This document shows positions 42,717-50,632 of a stretch of DNA of 64,000 nucleotides, in pieces (position 1 is the stretch's first letter; every line of letters begins with the position of its first letter). Where the stretch lies: contig NZ_WMIC01000008.1 of assembly GCF_009711135.1 (NCBI RefSeq), positions 62,001 through 126,000 of the forward strand. The letters run 5' to 3'. The notes under the pieces are model-generated. The model worked only from the letters and a program-made list of their open reading frames with translations, was not told where the DNA came from and made no database searches. The stretch is from Flavobacterium sp. LC2016-01. Lineage in GTDB: Bacteria; Bacteroidota; Bacteroidia; Flavobacteriales; Flavobacteriaceae. A program made the position numbers and the translations under genes.

Positions 42717-44507
42717 ATGAAACATAAAATATTAATAGCAGGAATATTTATAGCAAGCCTTTTTGCTTCTTGCTCAGATGATTATTTAGATGCTCCAGCA
42801 CAATCAACATTAGATGAATCAGTTATTTTTTCTAGTCCAGGATTGGCTAAAGGTGCGGTAGATGGAATTAAAATTCCGTTTGCAGAAACTAACTCTTACA
42901 GAGGTCGTTTTCTTCCTTTTTACGGATTAAATACAGATACAGAATGGTATAATTCGTCTCAGACTGTAAGTGATGCATCAGATTTATGTACTTATGATGC
43001 AAAACCGAATAACTCTCAAATGAATACAACTAACAATGCTTGGGCAATGATGTATTCGGGAATTGAGCGTGCTAATATCTGTATTCGCGGTTTACGTACA
43101 TATGGAAAACCGACAACAGATGCAGATTTGGGTTATTTATTAGGTGAAGCTTTGACATTAAGAGCTATTTATTATGCTGATTTGATTAAGGCATGGGGCG
43201 ATGTTCCTGCTCGATTTGAACCAGTTGATAATTCGACACTATATATAGGAAAAACAAGCCGTGACGAAATTTACAAGCAGCTTTTGGCTGATTTAGCTGA
43301 AGCAGCAAAATTAGTTCCTTGGCCTGGAGAAACTGCTGCAACAAGTAATGTAGAAAGAATTAATAAAGCTTTCGTGAAAGGATTGCGTGCTCGTTTAGCA
43401 ATGGCAGCGAGTGGTTATCAGCAATATCCTGATGGAATCAGAAGAAGTAAAGATCCTGCATTATCAGTTGGAAATATGTATGCTTTGGCTTTAGCTGAAT
43501 CCCGTTCGGTTATTGCAAGTGGATCAGCACATTTAGAATCTTCTTTTGAAACATTCTGGAAAAAATACAATCAAGAGTATATTGTTGCAGGAGGAGAATC
43601 ATTATGGGAACTTCCTTTCTCAGATGGTAGAGGCCGTATGTTGTTCACTTTTGCTGTTCGTCATACTACAAATGACCAATTTCATGCAAATGGAGCAAAC
43701 CGCGGAGGAACTGCAGGACCGCTTCCAACTATATTTTATGATTATGATGTAAAAGATACTCGAAGAGATGTGACTTGCGTTCCTTATAAATATGGTACAG
43801 CTGTAAACAATATAGCTAAACAAGAATTAGGAACATTGAATACATGGTATTTTGGTAAATACCGTTATGAGTGGATGACTCGTTTTGTTACTTCAACAAA
43901 TGACGATGGTGTAAACAAAATTTATATGCGTTATGCCGAAGTTCTTTTAATTGCGGCTGAAGCGGCTAATGAAATAGAAGGACCAGCAGCAGCAGCGCCA
44001 TATTTAAAAGAAATTAGAAGAAGAGCATTTGCAACAGCAGATCAGCCAGTAAAAGTTGATACTTATGTAAATGGTTTGACAACAAAAGATGCAATGTTTA
44101 AAGCACTTGTTGATGAAAATAAATATGAGTTTACAGGTGAAATGGAGCGTAAACAAAATCTTATCCGTTGGAACTTGCTTAAAGCAAAATTAGATGAAGC
44201 TAAAGTGAATATGAAAAGTTTAGCAGACCGTACTGGTAATTATTCAGATGTCCCAACAACATTATATTATAAGTTTAAAGCAGATAACGTGAGCCTTGAT
44301 ATTTATGGTCTGAACAAAGGAGAAACTACAAATCCAGGAGCTGGCTACAGTAGCATTGCTTGGACATGGACAGGTGCTGCTGCTGATACTAAGATCAATA
44401 CTTTGTACAAGCCGGGCGTTAATCCTGATAACAGACAATTCTGGCCTATTTGGCAAGTATTTATCGATGGAAGCAATGGAAAAATAACTAATGATTACGG
44501 TTATTAA
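42717..44507 (+). CDS. SusD/RagB-family surface glycan-binding lipoprotein
   Basis: A 596-residue lipoprotein (signal ending LFASC, cysteine at residue 19; SDDYLDAPAQSTLDES follows, typical for SusD). The N-terminal part has TPR-type helices with GEALTLRAIYYADLIKAWGDVP (about 142-163), the classic SusD segment. The C-terminal region has MRYAEVLLIAAEAANE (about 401-416) and the ERKQNLIRWNLL block (about 480). It covers the extracellular face of the SusC channel. It begins 20 bases after susC and precedes the DUF5123 gene by 22 bases, so all three form one operon. Confidence 0.95.
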   Translation: MKHKILIAGIFIASLFASCSDDYLDAPAQSTLDESVIFSSPGLAKGAVDGIKIPFAETNSYRGRFLPFYGLNTDTEWYNSSQTVSDASDLCTYDAKPNNSQMNTTNNAWAMMYSGIERANICIRGLRTYGKPTTDADLGYLLGEALTLRAIYYADLIKAWGDVPARFEPVDNSTLYIGKTSRDEIYKQLLADLAEAAKLVPWPGETAATSNVERINKAFVKGLRARLAMAASGYQQYPDGIRRSKDPALSVGNMYALALAESRSVIASGSAHLESSFETFWKKYNQEYIVAGGESLWELPFSDGRGRMLFTFAVRHTTNDQFHANGANRGGTAGPLPTIFYDYDVKDTRRDVTCVPYKYGTAVNNIAKQELGTLNTWYFGKYRYEWMTRFVTSTNDDGVNKIYMRYAEVLLIAAEAANEIEGPAAAAPYLKEIRRRAFATADQPVKVDTYVNGLTTKDAMFKALVDENKYEFTGEMERKQNLIRWNLLKAKLDEAKVNMKSLADRTGNYSDVPTTLYYKFKADNVSLDIYGLNKGETTNPGAGYSSIAWTWTGAAADTKINTLYKPGVNPDNRQFWPIWQVFIDGSNGKITNDYGY

Positions 44508-44529
44508 TATCTCACTGAAAAATATAATT

Positions 44530-46110
44530 ATGAAAACAAAATATATAGTAAAGGGACTTTTTGCTTCATTAATGATGATGCTGGCTTTTTCAAGCTGCGA
44601 AACTTTTAATGATCCTATAGTCGAGACTTTGGATGTAAACAGAGCGTTTTCTCCAATTGGCCTTACGGCGACAGTTAGAAATGAAACTGCTGTTGAATTA
44701 AACTGGACGGTAAAACCAGATGCAGATCATTATGTTGTGGAGTTTAGTGCTGATGATCCTGAATTTAAAGTTATTTATAAAACAATCAATGTTGCGCCTA
44801 CAGAATTGCCAGTAAAAGTGCAGTTAGAAGGAGAAACAGTTTACGCGATCAGAGTTAAAGCAATCAGTTCAACTGGTCTGGACGCTTCTAAATGGTCCGT
44901 AACTTCTGCAACAACATTGTCTGAGCAACTATTTGTTTCTCCAGTACCGGGGGCAGATATTGAAGCAAAACAAGTAACTTTAAGATGGCCTGCAAACACA
45001 AATGCAACTCAAATTACAGTACAGCCAGGCGGCATTACTCATGCAATTACTCCAGCTGAAAAAACGGCAGGGGTTGCTGTTATAACAGGTCTAACGGGTG
45101 AAACTGTTTACACTGCTACTTTATTGAACGCTACCAAGAAAAGAGGTACAGTAACTTTTACGACTGGAATTGATATTGGAACTGGAATTTTAGTGAAACC
45201 AGAAGATAATTTAGTTCAAAAAATTACTGATGCACCTACTGGATCTGTTCTGGTATTAATGCCAGGTGATTATACAGCACAAACGGGCTTAATAGCTATA
45301 AATAAAACAATAACTTTAAGAGGTCTTAAAACAGCGGACAAATCAAAGTTGAAAGTTAATTTCACAATTGCTAATAATCCAGCAAATGCAAGTGAAGTGG
45401 TGAATTTCTCTTTAATTGATTTGGATTTAAACGGGACAGGTTTGACTGGTGGAGCAATAACAATTGCTTCGGCAGCTCCTACACAATTAGGAGATATTTT
45501 AATAAGCAACTGCTATGTTCATGATTTTCCTTCTCAGCTAATGTACGGAAATGCTGCTGCTAAATTAAAATCATTCACTGTTGATGGAAGTATTATTAAA
45601 AATGTAAACACTGCTGGATCGGCTGACTTTGTTGATTTCAGAACGACTTATGTTGCAAATGTTTCTTTAACAAAAAGCACATTCGATACCTGTTCATCAC
45701 GTGATTTTGTTAGGCTAGATGCTGTTCTTCCTGCTAATGGAGGTTTTTCAGGAACAGGTTTGACAAGTAATGTGTTAATTGACCAATGTACAATATACGC
45801 TCCTACATTACCACTTGCAAGTAGAATTTTATATTTACGTTTTGTTTCAAATGGATCAATAGTACGTAATACATTGTTTGCGGTTGGATCTGCAGTTTAT
45901 ACAAACTCAACTGCAACTGCTGCACCGACATTTTTAAATAATAATAATTTCAATTCGCTTAATTTAGCATTGGTAGGAAGTAATAATAGACCTGATGCTT
46001 CTGCAACTACTTTAGATCCTCAATTTGCAAATGCTGCGGGTGGGAATTTTACTGTTGGAAACCAAACAATTAAAGATAAGAAGATTGGCGATCCACAATG
46101 GATTAAATAA
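44530..46110 (+). CDS. Surface lipoprotein with Fn3-like, DUF4957 and DUF5123-like regions
   Basis: The start at 44530 (MKTKYIVKGLF) gives a lipoprotein signal ending FSSC (cysteine at residue 23); an earlier in-frame ATG overlaps the SusD stop and is less likely. Residues about 45-140 resemble a fibronectin type III domain (GLTATVRNETAVELNWTVKP). From about 215 the chain is a right-handed beta-helix-like region: VLVLMPGDYTAQTGLIAINKTITLRGL and later LISNCYVHDFPSQLMYG, matching DUF4957/DUF5123 proteins found with SusCD pairs in pectin-type loci. No lyase catalytic residues are visible, so glycan binding is more likely than cleavage. Confidence 0.8.
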   Translation: MKTKYIVKGLFASLMMMLAFSSCETFNDPIVETLDVNRAFSPIGLTATVRNETAVELNWTVKPDADHYVVEFSADDPEFKVIYKTINVAPTELPVKVQLEGETVYAIRVKAISSTGLDASKWSVTSATTLSEQLFVSPVPGADIEAKQVTLRWPANTNATQITVQPGGITHAITPAEKTAGVAVITGLTGETVYTATLLNATKKRGTVTFTTGIDIGTGILVKPEDNLVQKITDAPTGSVLVLMPGDYTAQTGLIAINKTITLRGLKTADKSKLKVNFTIANNPANASEVVNFSLIDLDLNGTGLTGGAITIASAAPTQLGDILISNCYVHDFPSQLMYGNAAAKLKSFTVDGSIIKNVNTAGSADFVDFRTTYVANVSLTKSTFDTCSSRDFVRLDAVLPANGGFSGTGLTSNVLIDQCTIYAPTLPLASRILYLRFVSNGSIVRNTLFAVGSAVYTNSTATAAPTFLNNNNFNSLNLALVGSNNRPDASATTLDPQFANAAGGNFTVGNQTIKDKKIGDPQWIK

Positions 46111-46131
46111 ATATTTTTACAGTTAGTTTTT

Positions 46132-46165
46132 AAAGGGATACAGTTTTTTCTGTATCCCTTTTTTA
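46132..46165 (+). terminator. Rho-independent terminator after the sus operon
   Basis: AAAGGGATACAG pairs with CTGTATCCCTTT over a T-rich loop, followed by T residues. Confidence 0.9.
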
Positions 46166-46204
46166 TTTGTATTTCAGAAATTTGAAAATAGCAGTTTCTA
46201 GATT

Positions 46205-46777
46205 TTATTCAATTTCTAAATCAAATTTTTCCAAAAGCCCGGCAAGTGCAGTATGCGAAACTTTTGTCTTTTTGACTTTGTTTTCAGATGGATCAAAAGC
46301 ATAATTTCTTGAAGTTCTAAAATCTGTTTTTTCCAAATTACATTCTAGAAAAGTGGCGTTAGATAAATCACAGTTTTTAAAAATCGCTAAAGACAAATCA
46401 GTATTAGAAAAATCAACATCTTTTAACGAACAGTCTGTAAAGTACGTTTTCTTTAGTTTTTTGTAAATGAAAGTCGAATAATCTAAAAGACAATCTTCAA
46501 AATTCATCGAAAATAAAAAGCTGTTGCTGGCACTAAAATCAAGTCCCATTAATTTACAGCCAGTAAATTTGATGTTTTTTAAGCCAGTATTTTTTAGAAC
46601 TGCCAATGAAAGATTGCAGTTTTTGAATGTTGAATCTAAAAAATCATTGTAGCTTAAATCACTTTTAGAAAAGTTGCAGTTGATAAATTGACAGTTGACA
46701 AATTCAGTATTCGATAAACTTTGATCCGAATAATCAATTGTATCGAAAGTTCTATTTTGGTATAATTTTGTTTCCAT
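46205..46777 (-). CDS. Pentapeptide-repeat protein (Qnr/McbG-like)
   Basis: A 190-residue protein made almost entirely of pentapeptide repeats of the A(D/N)LXX kind with central Leu/Phe: CQFINCNFSKSDLSYNDFL, then DVDFSNTDLSLAIFKNCDL. It would fold as a right-handed quadrilateral beta-helix. Proteins of this type (Qnr, McbG, MfpA) can mimic DNA and protect gyrase, but fold alone does not prove that. No signal peptide, so cytoplasmic. It is last in a four-gene minus-strand unit beginning at 48565, 29 bases after the HMA-like gene. Confidence 0.88.
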   Translation of the reverse strand: METKLYQNRTFDTIDYSDQSLSNTEFVNCQFINCNFSKSDLSYNDFLDSTFKNCNLSLAVLKNTGLKNIKFTGCKLMGLDFSASNSFLFSMNFEDCLLDYSTFIYKKLKKTYFTDCSLKDVDFSNTDLSLAIFKNCDLSNATFLECNLEKTDFRTSRNYAFDPSENKVKKTKVSHTALAGLLEKFDLEIE

Positions 46778-46806
46778 TTAATTTTTAGGGAGCGATATTT
46801 TCGTTT

Positions 46807-47007
46807 TTATTCTAATTCGACACAGTCAAAAACAGCATTGTCTGCAAGTAATGCAACAATATCAAGTTCACTGTCTATCCGCAAAATATTGTCACAGTCT
46901 TCAAGATCAAAATTCCATAAAGTTTCAGGCAATATTTCGTGAAGCAGCGCCGCAGCCGATTCTAATTTTGACGGACTGTCAACAGAAGTTTTAAATACAT
47001 AAATCAT
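46807..47007 (-). CDS. Small HMA-like protein lacking the metal cysteines
   Basis: The preferred start MIYVFKTSV at 47007 gives a 66-residue protein. The predicted order is strand, helix, strand, strand, helix, strand (IYVFKTSV, SKLESAAALLHEIL, TLWNFDLEDCDNILRIDS, DIVALLADN, FDCVELE), like heavy-metal-associated domains. It has no CxxC, so metal binding through that loop is unlikely. The protein at 58317-58526 aligns with it along its length: KTSV/KTNV, AALL/VALL, NFDLEDCDNILRI/KFDSKNREKILRI, DI, F.C. It lies between an AraC regulator gene and the pentapeptide gene. Confidence 0.75.
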   Translation of the reverse strand: MIYVFKTSVDSPSKLESAAALLHEILPETLWNFDLEDCDNILRIDSELDIVALLADNAVFDCVELE

Positions 47008-47078
47008 AATTTGCAGTTTTTGAACAGGCAAATTTCTGAAAAAAGTGTTTCTGGTTGCTAGGATTCTATAATCAATAA

Positions 47079-47999
47079 TTAGGACTTATCAATCATTTTT
47101 CGGTATTGAATAGGAGAGATGCCTTCGTGTTTTTTAAAAAAGCGGCTAAAATAAGATTGATCTTCATGGCCAACCTGTGCCGCGATTTCGCTTATAGAAA
47201 GTGTAGTTTGAAAGAGTAAATATTTGGCTTCCAATAAAATGTTTTCATCAATCCATTTTACTGCAGATTTACCTGTGATTGTTTTTACACATTTGTTTAA
47301 ATGATTGGGAGAAACATTGAGCAGCGAGGCATAATGATTGACCTGATGACGTGTTTTTATATGAAGATGAATCAATTCTTTGAACTTGCCGGTGATAATT
47401 TCTGCTGCCGAAATACCTTTAGAAGTGGTAACCGAGTTTTTATTCATTTCATAAAATAAAGCAATCAAATAGGTTTGCACAATATTTAGATTGGCAAGGT
47501 TTGTATCGGTATATTCTTTTTGCAGACGTTTTAAAATAGTTGTAATTAAAGGCGCATCTTCTGCAGCTAAATGCACTTTTGGGTTTCCTGAAATTTTTAA
47601 GAAATCAAAATCATTTAAAAGTTCACGGCTGCCATATTTTCCAATTAAAATATCAGGATGAAATTGACAGATATAACCGTTGTAGGTATTGTAAATGTTT
47701 TCAATTGAAAAAACCTGTTCTGCCGGAACCACTATAATTTCATTTGGAAAAGTTTCATATTCTTCAAATCCCACATTCATTTTATGTGATCCAGATTCTA
47801 CAAAAATCAAAGTATGACAACTATGTTTAGACGGCGGAACGGGATACTGCAAATGCATCATTTCTTCGGTTTTTAAACAAAAAAAATGATCCGAATTGGA
47901 TTTGAAAAGCAAATGCATAGGATTATCTTCTCCAAGAAATTTTTCCCGAAATCCTTTTGCTTCGTAGGTTTTTATTTTTTCAGCCGACTTTGATTTCAT
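47079..47999 (-). CDS. AraC-family transcriptional regulator
   Basis: A 306-residue regulator with an N-terminal cupin-like sensing half (about residues 20-165, with HTLIFVESGSHKMNVGFEEYETFPNEIIVVPAEQVFSIEN) and a C-terminal AraC domain (about 205-303: YASLLNVSPNHLNKCVKTITGKSAVKWI and ISEIAAQVGHEDQSYFSRFFKKHEGISPIQYR). It begins 2 bases after the stop of the caspase/CHAT-like gene, so the two are co-translated. Inducer unknown. Confidence 0.92.
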   Translation of the reverse strand: MKSKSAEKIKTYEAKGFREKFLGEDNPMHLLFKSNSDHFFCLKTEEMMHLQYPVPPSKHSCHTLIFVESGSHKMNVGFEEYETFPNEIIVVPAEQVFSIENIYNTYNGYICQFHPDILIGKYGSRELLNDFDFLKISGNPKVHLAAEDAPLITTILKRLQKEYTDTNLANLNIVQTYLIALFYEMNKNSVTTSKGISAAEIITGKFKELIHLHIKTRHQVNHYASLLNVSPNHLNKCVKTITGKSAVKWIDENILLEAKYLLFQTTLSISEIAAQVGHEDQSYFSRFFKKHEGISPIQYRKMIDKS

Positions 48000-48001
48000 C
48001 T

Positions 48002-48565
48002 TTAATAATATAATCTGAAATCAAGTAATTTGCAAAGCGCATAATGTTTTTGGTACAATTCTTCGACTACTTCTGTTAGATCGTCATTCTCCTGATATAA
48101 AGTAAAAAATGCTTTGTCGATTGTTTTGTAACTGGCAATTTTATTATAAGAAGATCCGTAGCCCGAAATAGCTCGCGCTCCAGTAATATCTAGAAAATAT
48201 TGTGCTTCGTCTTCGTTGAGGTCCAATCTTTTTTTATTGGCAAAATGAATAATTTTTCCTTTCATTTTTCCTTCAAAAAGTTCGGCTATTTCTTCAAGGC
48301 TATAATAGTAATCGTGTAAGCAAATATTGTTTTCCTGCCCAGGCATTACTAAATAAATGATTTCATAATCCTTAAAATTATGATCATCATACAGCAATGT
48401 GTTCAGGCTTTCCTCTAAGCCTTCAATAGTGTCACAGGTTTTATGAATGCTTGCAATGCCTTGATCAACAGCAATCTCTTCCAGGTTTTTAACCACATCA
48501 GTAATAGTGACCTCATCTATATCTGGAACGCCTTCCAGGCAAAAAATAAATTTTTCATTATCCAT
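48002..48565 (-). CDS. Caspase/CHAT-fold-like protein with replaced catalytic residues (DUF6642-like)
   Basis: A 187-residue cytoplasmic protein. The order of elements matches a CHAT/caspase-like fold: DYEIIYLVMPGQENNICLHD (about residues 89-108), SLEEIAELF (about 112-120), KGKIIHFANKKRL (about 124-136), YFLDITGARAISGYGSSY (about 145-162). In active relatives the first block has a His-Gly and the third has a Cys after HFGS; here they read PGQ and ANKK, so the dyad is missing. I recall DUF6642 proteins of this kind in Flavobacterium, but the family link is from memory. It is first in a four-gene unit. Confidence 0.6.
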   Translation of the reverse strand: MDNEKFIFCLEGVPDIDEVTITDVVKNLEEIAVDQGIASIHKTCDTIEGLEESLNTLLYDDHNFKDYEIIYLVMPGQENNICLHDYYYSLEEIAELFEGKMKGKIIHFANKKRLDLNEDEAQYFLDITGARAISGYGSSYNKIASYKTIDKAFFTLYQENDDLTEVVEELYQKHYALCKLLDFRLYY

Positions 48566-48698
48566 ACTAATGTCTTTTGCGTTTCTTAACTAAAGAGAAA
48601 TGTGGTTTTAGACAAAAGTATTTTTTTATGCGGAAAAACCGCTATCTGATTGGGATTTTAACGTGTTTTTTAGATTTGATTAAAGTTTAAAAATGTTT

Positions 48699-50165
48699 TT
48701 AACTGCAATTTTTTAAAACACCTAACAATTCTACCAAACTGACTACAGCATAAGTTGAGGAATAATCAGAAACGGCGTAAGGCAAAATGAGGCTGTTGTT
48801 GTGAATAATTGAACCGCAGGAATAAACAACATTTGGCACATAGCCTTCCCGTTCATCTTCAAGCGGTGCAAGCAGCGGTTCTTTAAGTCTTCCAATTTCT
48901 TTTGAAGGATCATCAAGGTCAAATAATGATGCACCAATGCAATAACGGCGCATAGTTCCTACGCCATGCGTAATTACAAGCCAGCCTTCTTCTGTCCAGA
49001 GTGGTGAACCGCAATTACCTATTTGCGTCAACTCCCAAGTAAAACGCGGTTCTTGTAAAAGAATAGGATTGTTCCATTGCGTCGCTCTTTCAGCGTACAT
49101 GATATAATTGTTGACGCCATCAATTCTGGCGAGCATCGCATATTTGCCTTTTATTTTTTTTGGAAATAATGCGAGATTTTTATTTTGCGCACCTTCTCCA
49201 TGCAACGGCAAAACTCTAAAAGAATAAAAATCTTCAGTCGAAATTAATTTTGGCAATATAGCGTGGCCGTTGTAAGCGGTATAAGTCGCCATGACACGAA
49301 CGGAGTTATCATCATCTGTAAAACGAACAAAACGTGCATCTTCAATACCACGGCTTTCAGATTCAGAAATTGGAAAAATAACGCGCTCCGTAATATCTGA
49401 ATCATGACTGAATTGCACATCATAAAAAGAATTGGCAAGCCAGACTATTTCTTCAAGTGCTATTCTTCTTTCCTGACGGATTGATGGATCACTCAAAGCG
49501 GTATTTACCATATTTTTTAGAACAACAAATTCAAATGCATCTGGAAGATCCTGCATAATTTGGTCAATGTATTTATTCTGGGTATGCATTTCGCACAATT
49601 TTTTTTGAAACCGTTCTTTGTTTAATAAGGTTTTGTGTTCGATTTCGGCCTTATCAATTTGACTCCCAATTTTCATTATCTGCAAGTTATTATCCTTGTC
49701 CAAAATCCCTCTTCTAAAAACAATAGAGGAAATATGGCCTTCACCAGTTGCTCTAAACGAAATAATGACACGTTTTTCTCCCGCTTCAAGACCAGATTGG
49801 TCAAAATCTTCTATAATTGACGGATTAAAAATGGCTGCAGATTCAATTGCATATTCCATTGTGCAGTAAGAACCTATGAGCATTTTTCGATTAAGTGACA
49901 TGGCTTCATAGTCAATTTTTAAAGCTTCAATCAAGGGTCTGACTTTCTCGCAGTGTTTAAAAAAAATGGCTGAAATATTTCGGTGCCTTCTGGCAAATTC
50001 ACGAAGTGTCTGTTCTAAAGTATCATAAACCTGTTTTTCGTCAAGCATCATTATCCTAGTAATCATCTGCTGGGTCCGTTCGTCGCCATTCATGAAATAT
50101 CGGGCAACAACTCTTCTGGAATCTGGGGTGAATTTTATGTTTTTTCGGATTACGGATACTCGCAT
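48699..50165 (-). CDS. GH130 family glycosidase/phosphorylase
   Basis: A 488-residue cytoplasmic protein. The GH130 five-bladed beta-propeller signature is GIEDARFVRFTDDDNSVRVM (about residues 270-289), with the catalytic Asp in EDARF. GNCGSPLWTEEGWLVITHGVG (about 375-395) and later YVPNVVYSCGS are the other family blocks. GH130 enzymes are phosphorylases or hydrolases of beta-1,2- or beta-1,4-mannosides; exact linkage cannot be read. No signal peptide. Its partner on the other strand is a GH2 enzyme 467 bases away. About 130 residues at the N-terminus are an extra helical region before the propeller. Confidence 0.88.
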   Translation of the reverse strand: MRVSVIRKNIKFTPDSRRVVARYFMNGDERTQQMITRIMMLDEKQVYDTLEQTLREFARRHRNISAIFFKHCEKVRPLIEALKIDYEAMSLNRKMLIGSYCTMEYAIESAAIFNPSIIEDFDQSGLEAGEKRVIISFRATGEGHISSIVFRRGILDKDNNLQIMKIGSQIDKAEIEHKTLLNKERFQKKLCEMHTQNKYIDQIMQDLPDAFEFVVLKNMVNTALSDPSIRQERRIALEEIVWLANSFYDVQFSHDSDITERVIFPISESESRGIEDARFVRFTDDDNSVRVMATYTAYNGHAILPKLISTEDFYSFRVLPLHGEGAQNKNLALFPKKIKGKYAMLARIDGVNNYIMYAERATQWNNPILLQEPRFTWELTQIGNCGSPLWTEEGWLVITHGVGTMRRYCIGASLFDLDDPSKEIGRLKEPLLAPLEDEREGYVPNVVYSCGSIIHNNSLILPYAVSDYSSTYAVVSLVELLGVLKNCS

Positions 50166-50632
50166 AGTTTTACTTTTTTTGATTACAATAAATAAGTGAC
50201 TTTAGTAAAATTATTTCGGGGATATTGCATAATTTGCTTTAGAAAGTATAGAATACAACTGCTTAAATAAGAAAATTATTGTACCATATTGTTAAGCATA
50301 AACAAGTTAGTGATTTTGTGAACGAAAAAAAACTTTATTTTTAAAAATTTAGCATCTTCGGCTAGAGATTAGTAACAAATACGTTCAAAATATATTTCAT
50401 AAAAAGGCAAAAAGCGTCGTTGTACTGTGATAAGAAAAAAGAAAGATTTACGAAGACGATCTTTTAAGAATTAAATTGTGTACCAAAAAAGTACGATCTG
50501 ATACTCTGTAGAAGGAATTGATAAGTATTTGATGGGGTATTTTATGAATTGTGAGCTTTAATCCTTCGCAGAAAAAATTAACTTTAGCAGTAAAAAAAAT
50601 AAAGAAAAATTTAAAAAGTAAATGTTTTAGAA
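50166..50632. other. 467-base divergent region between GH130 and GH2 genes
   Basis: No protein-like frame, tRNA or strong hairpin was seen. It holds both promoters. Unlike the susC upstream region, I found no AATCGATT palindrome here. Confidence 0.5.
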
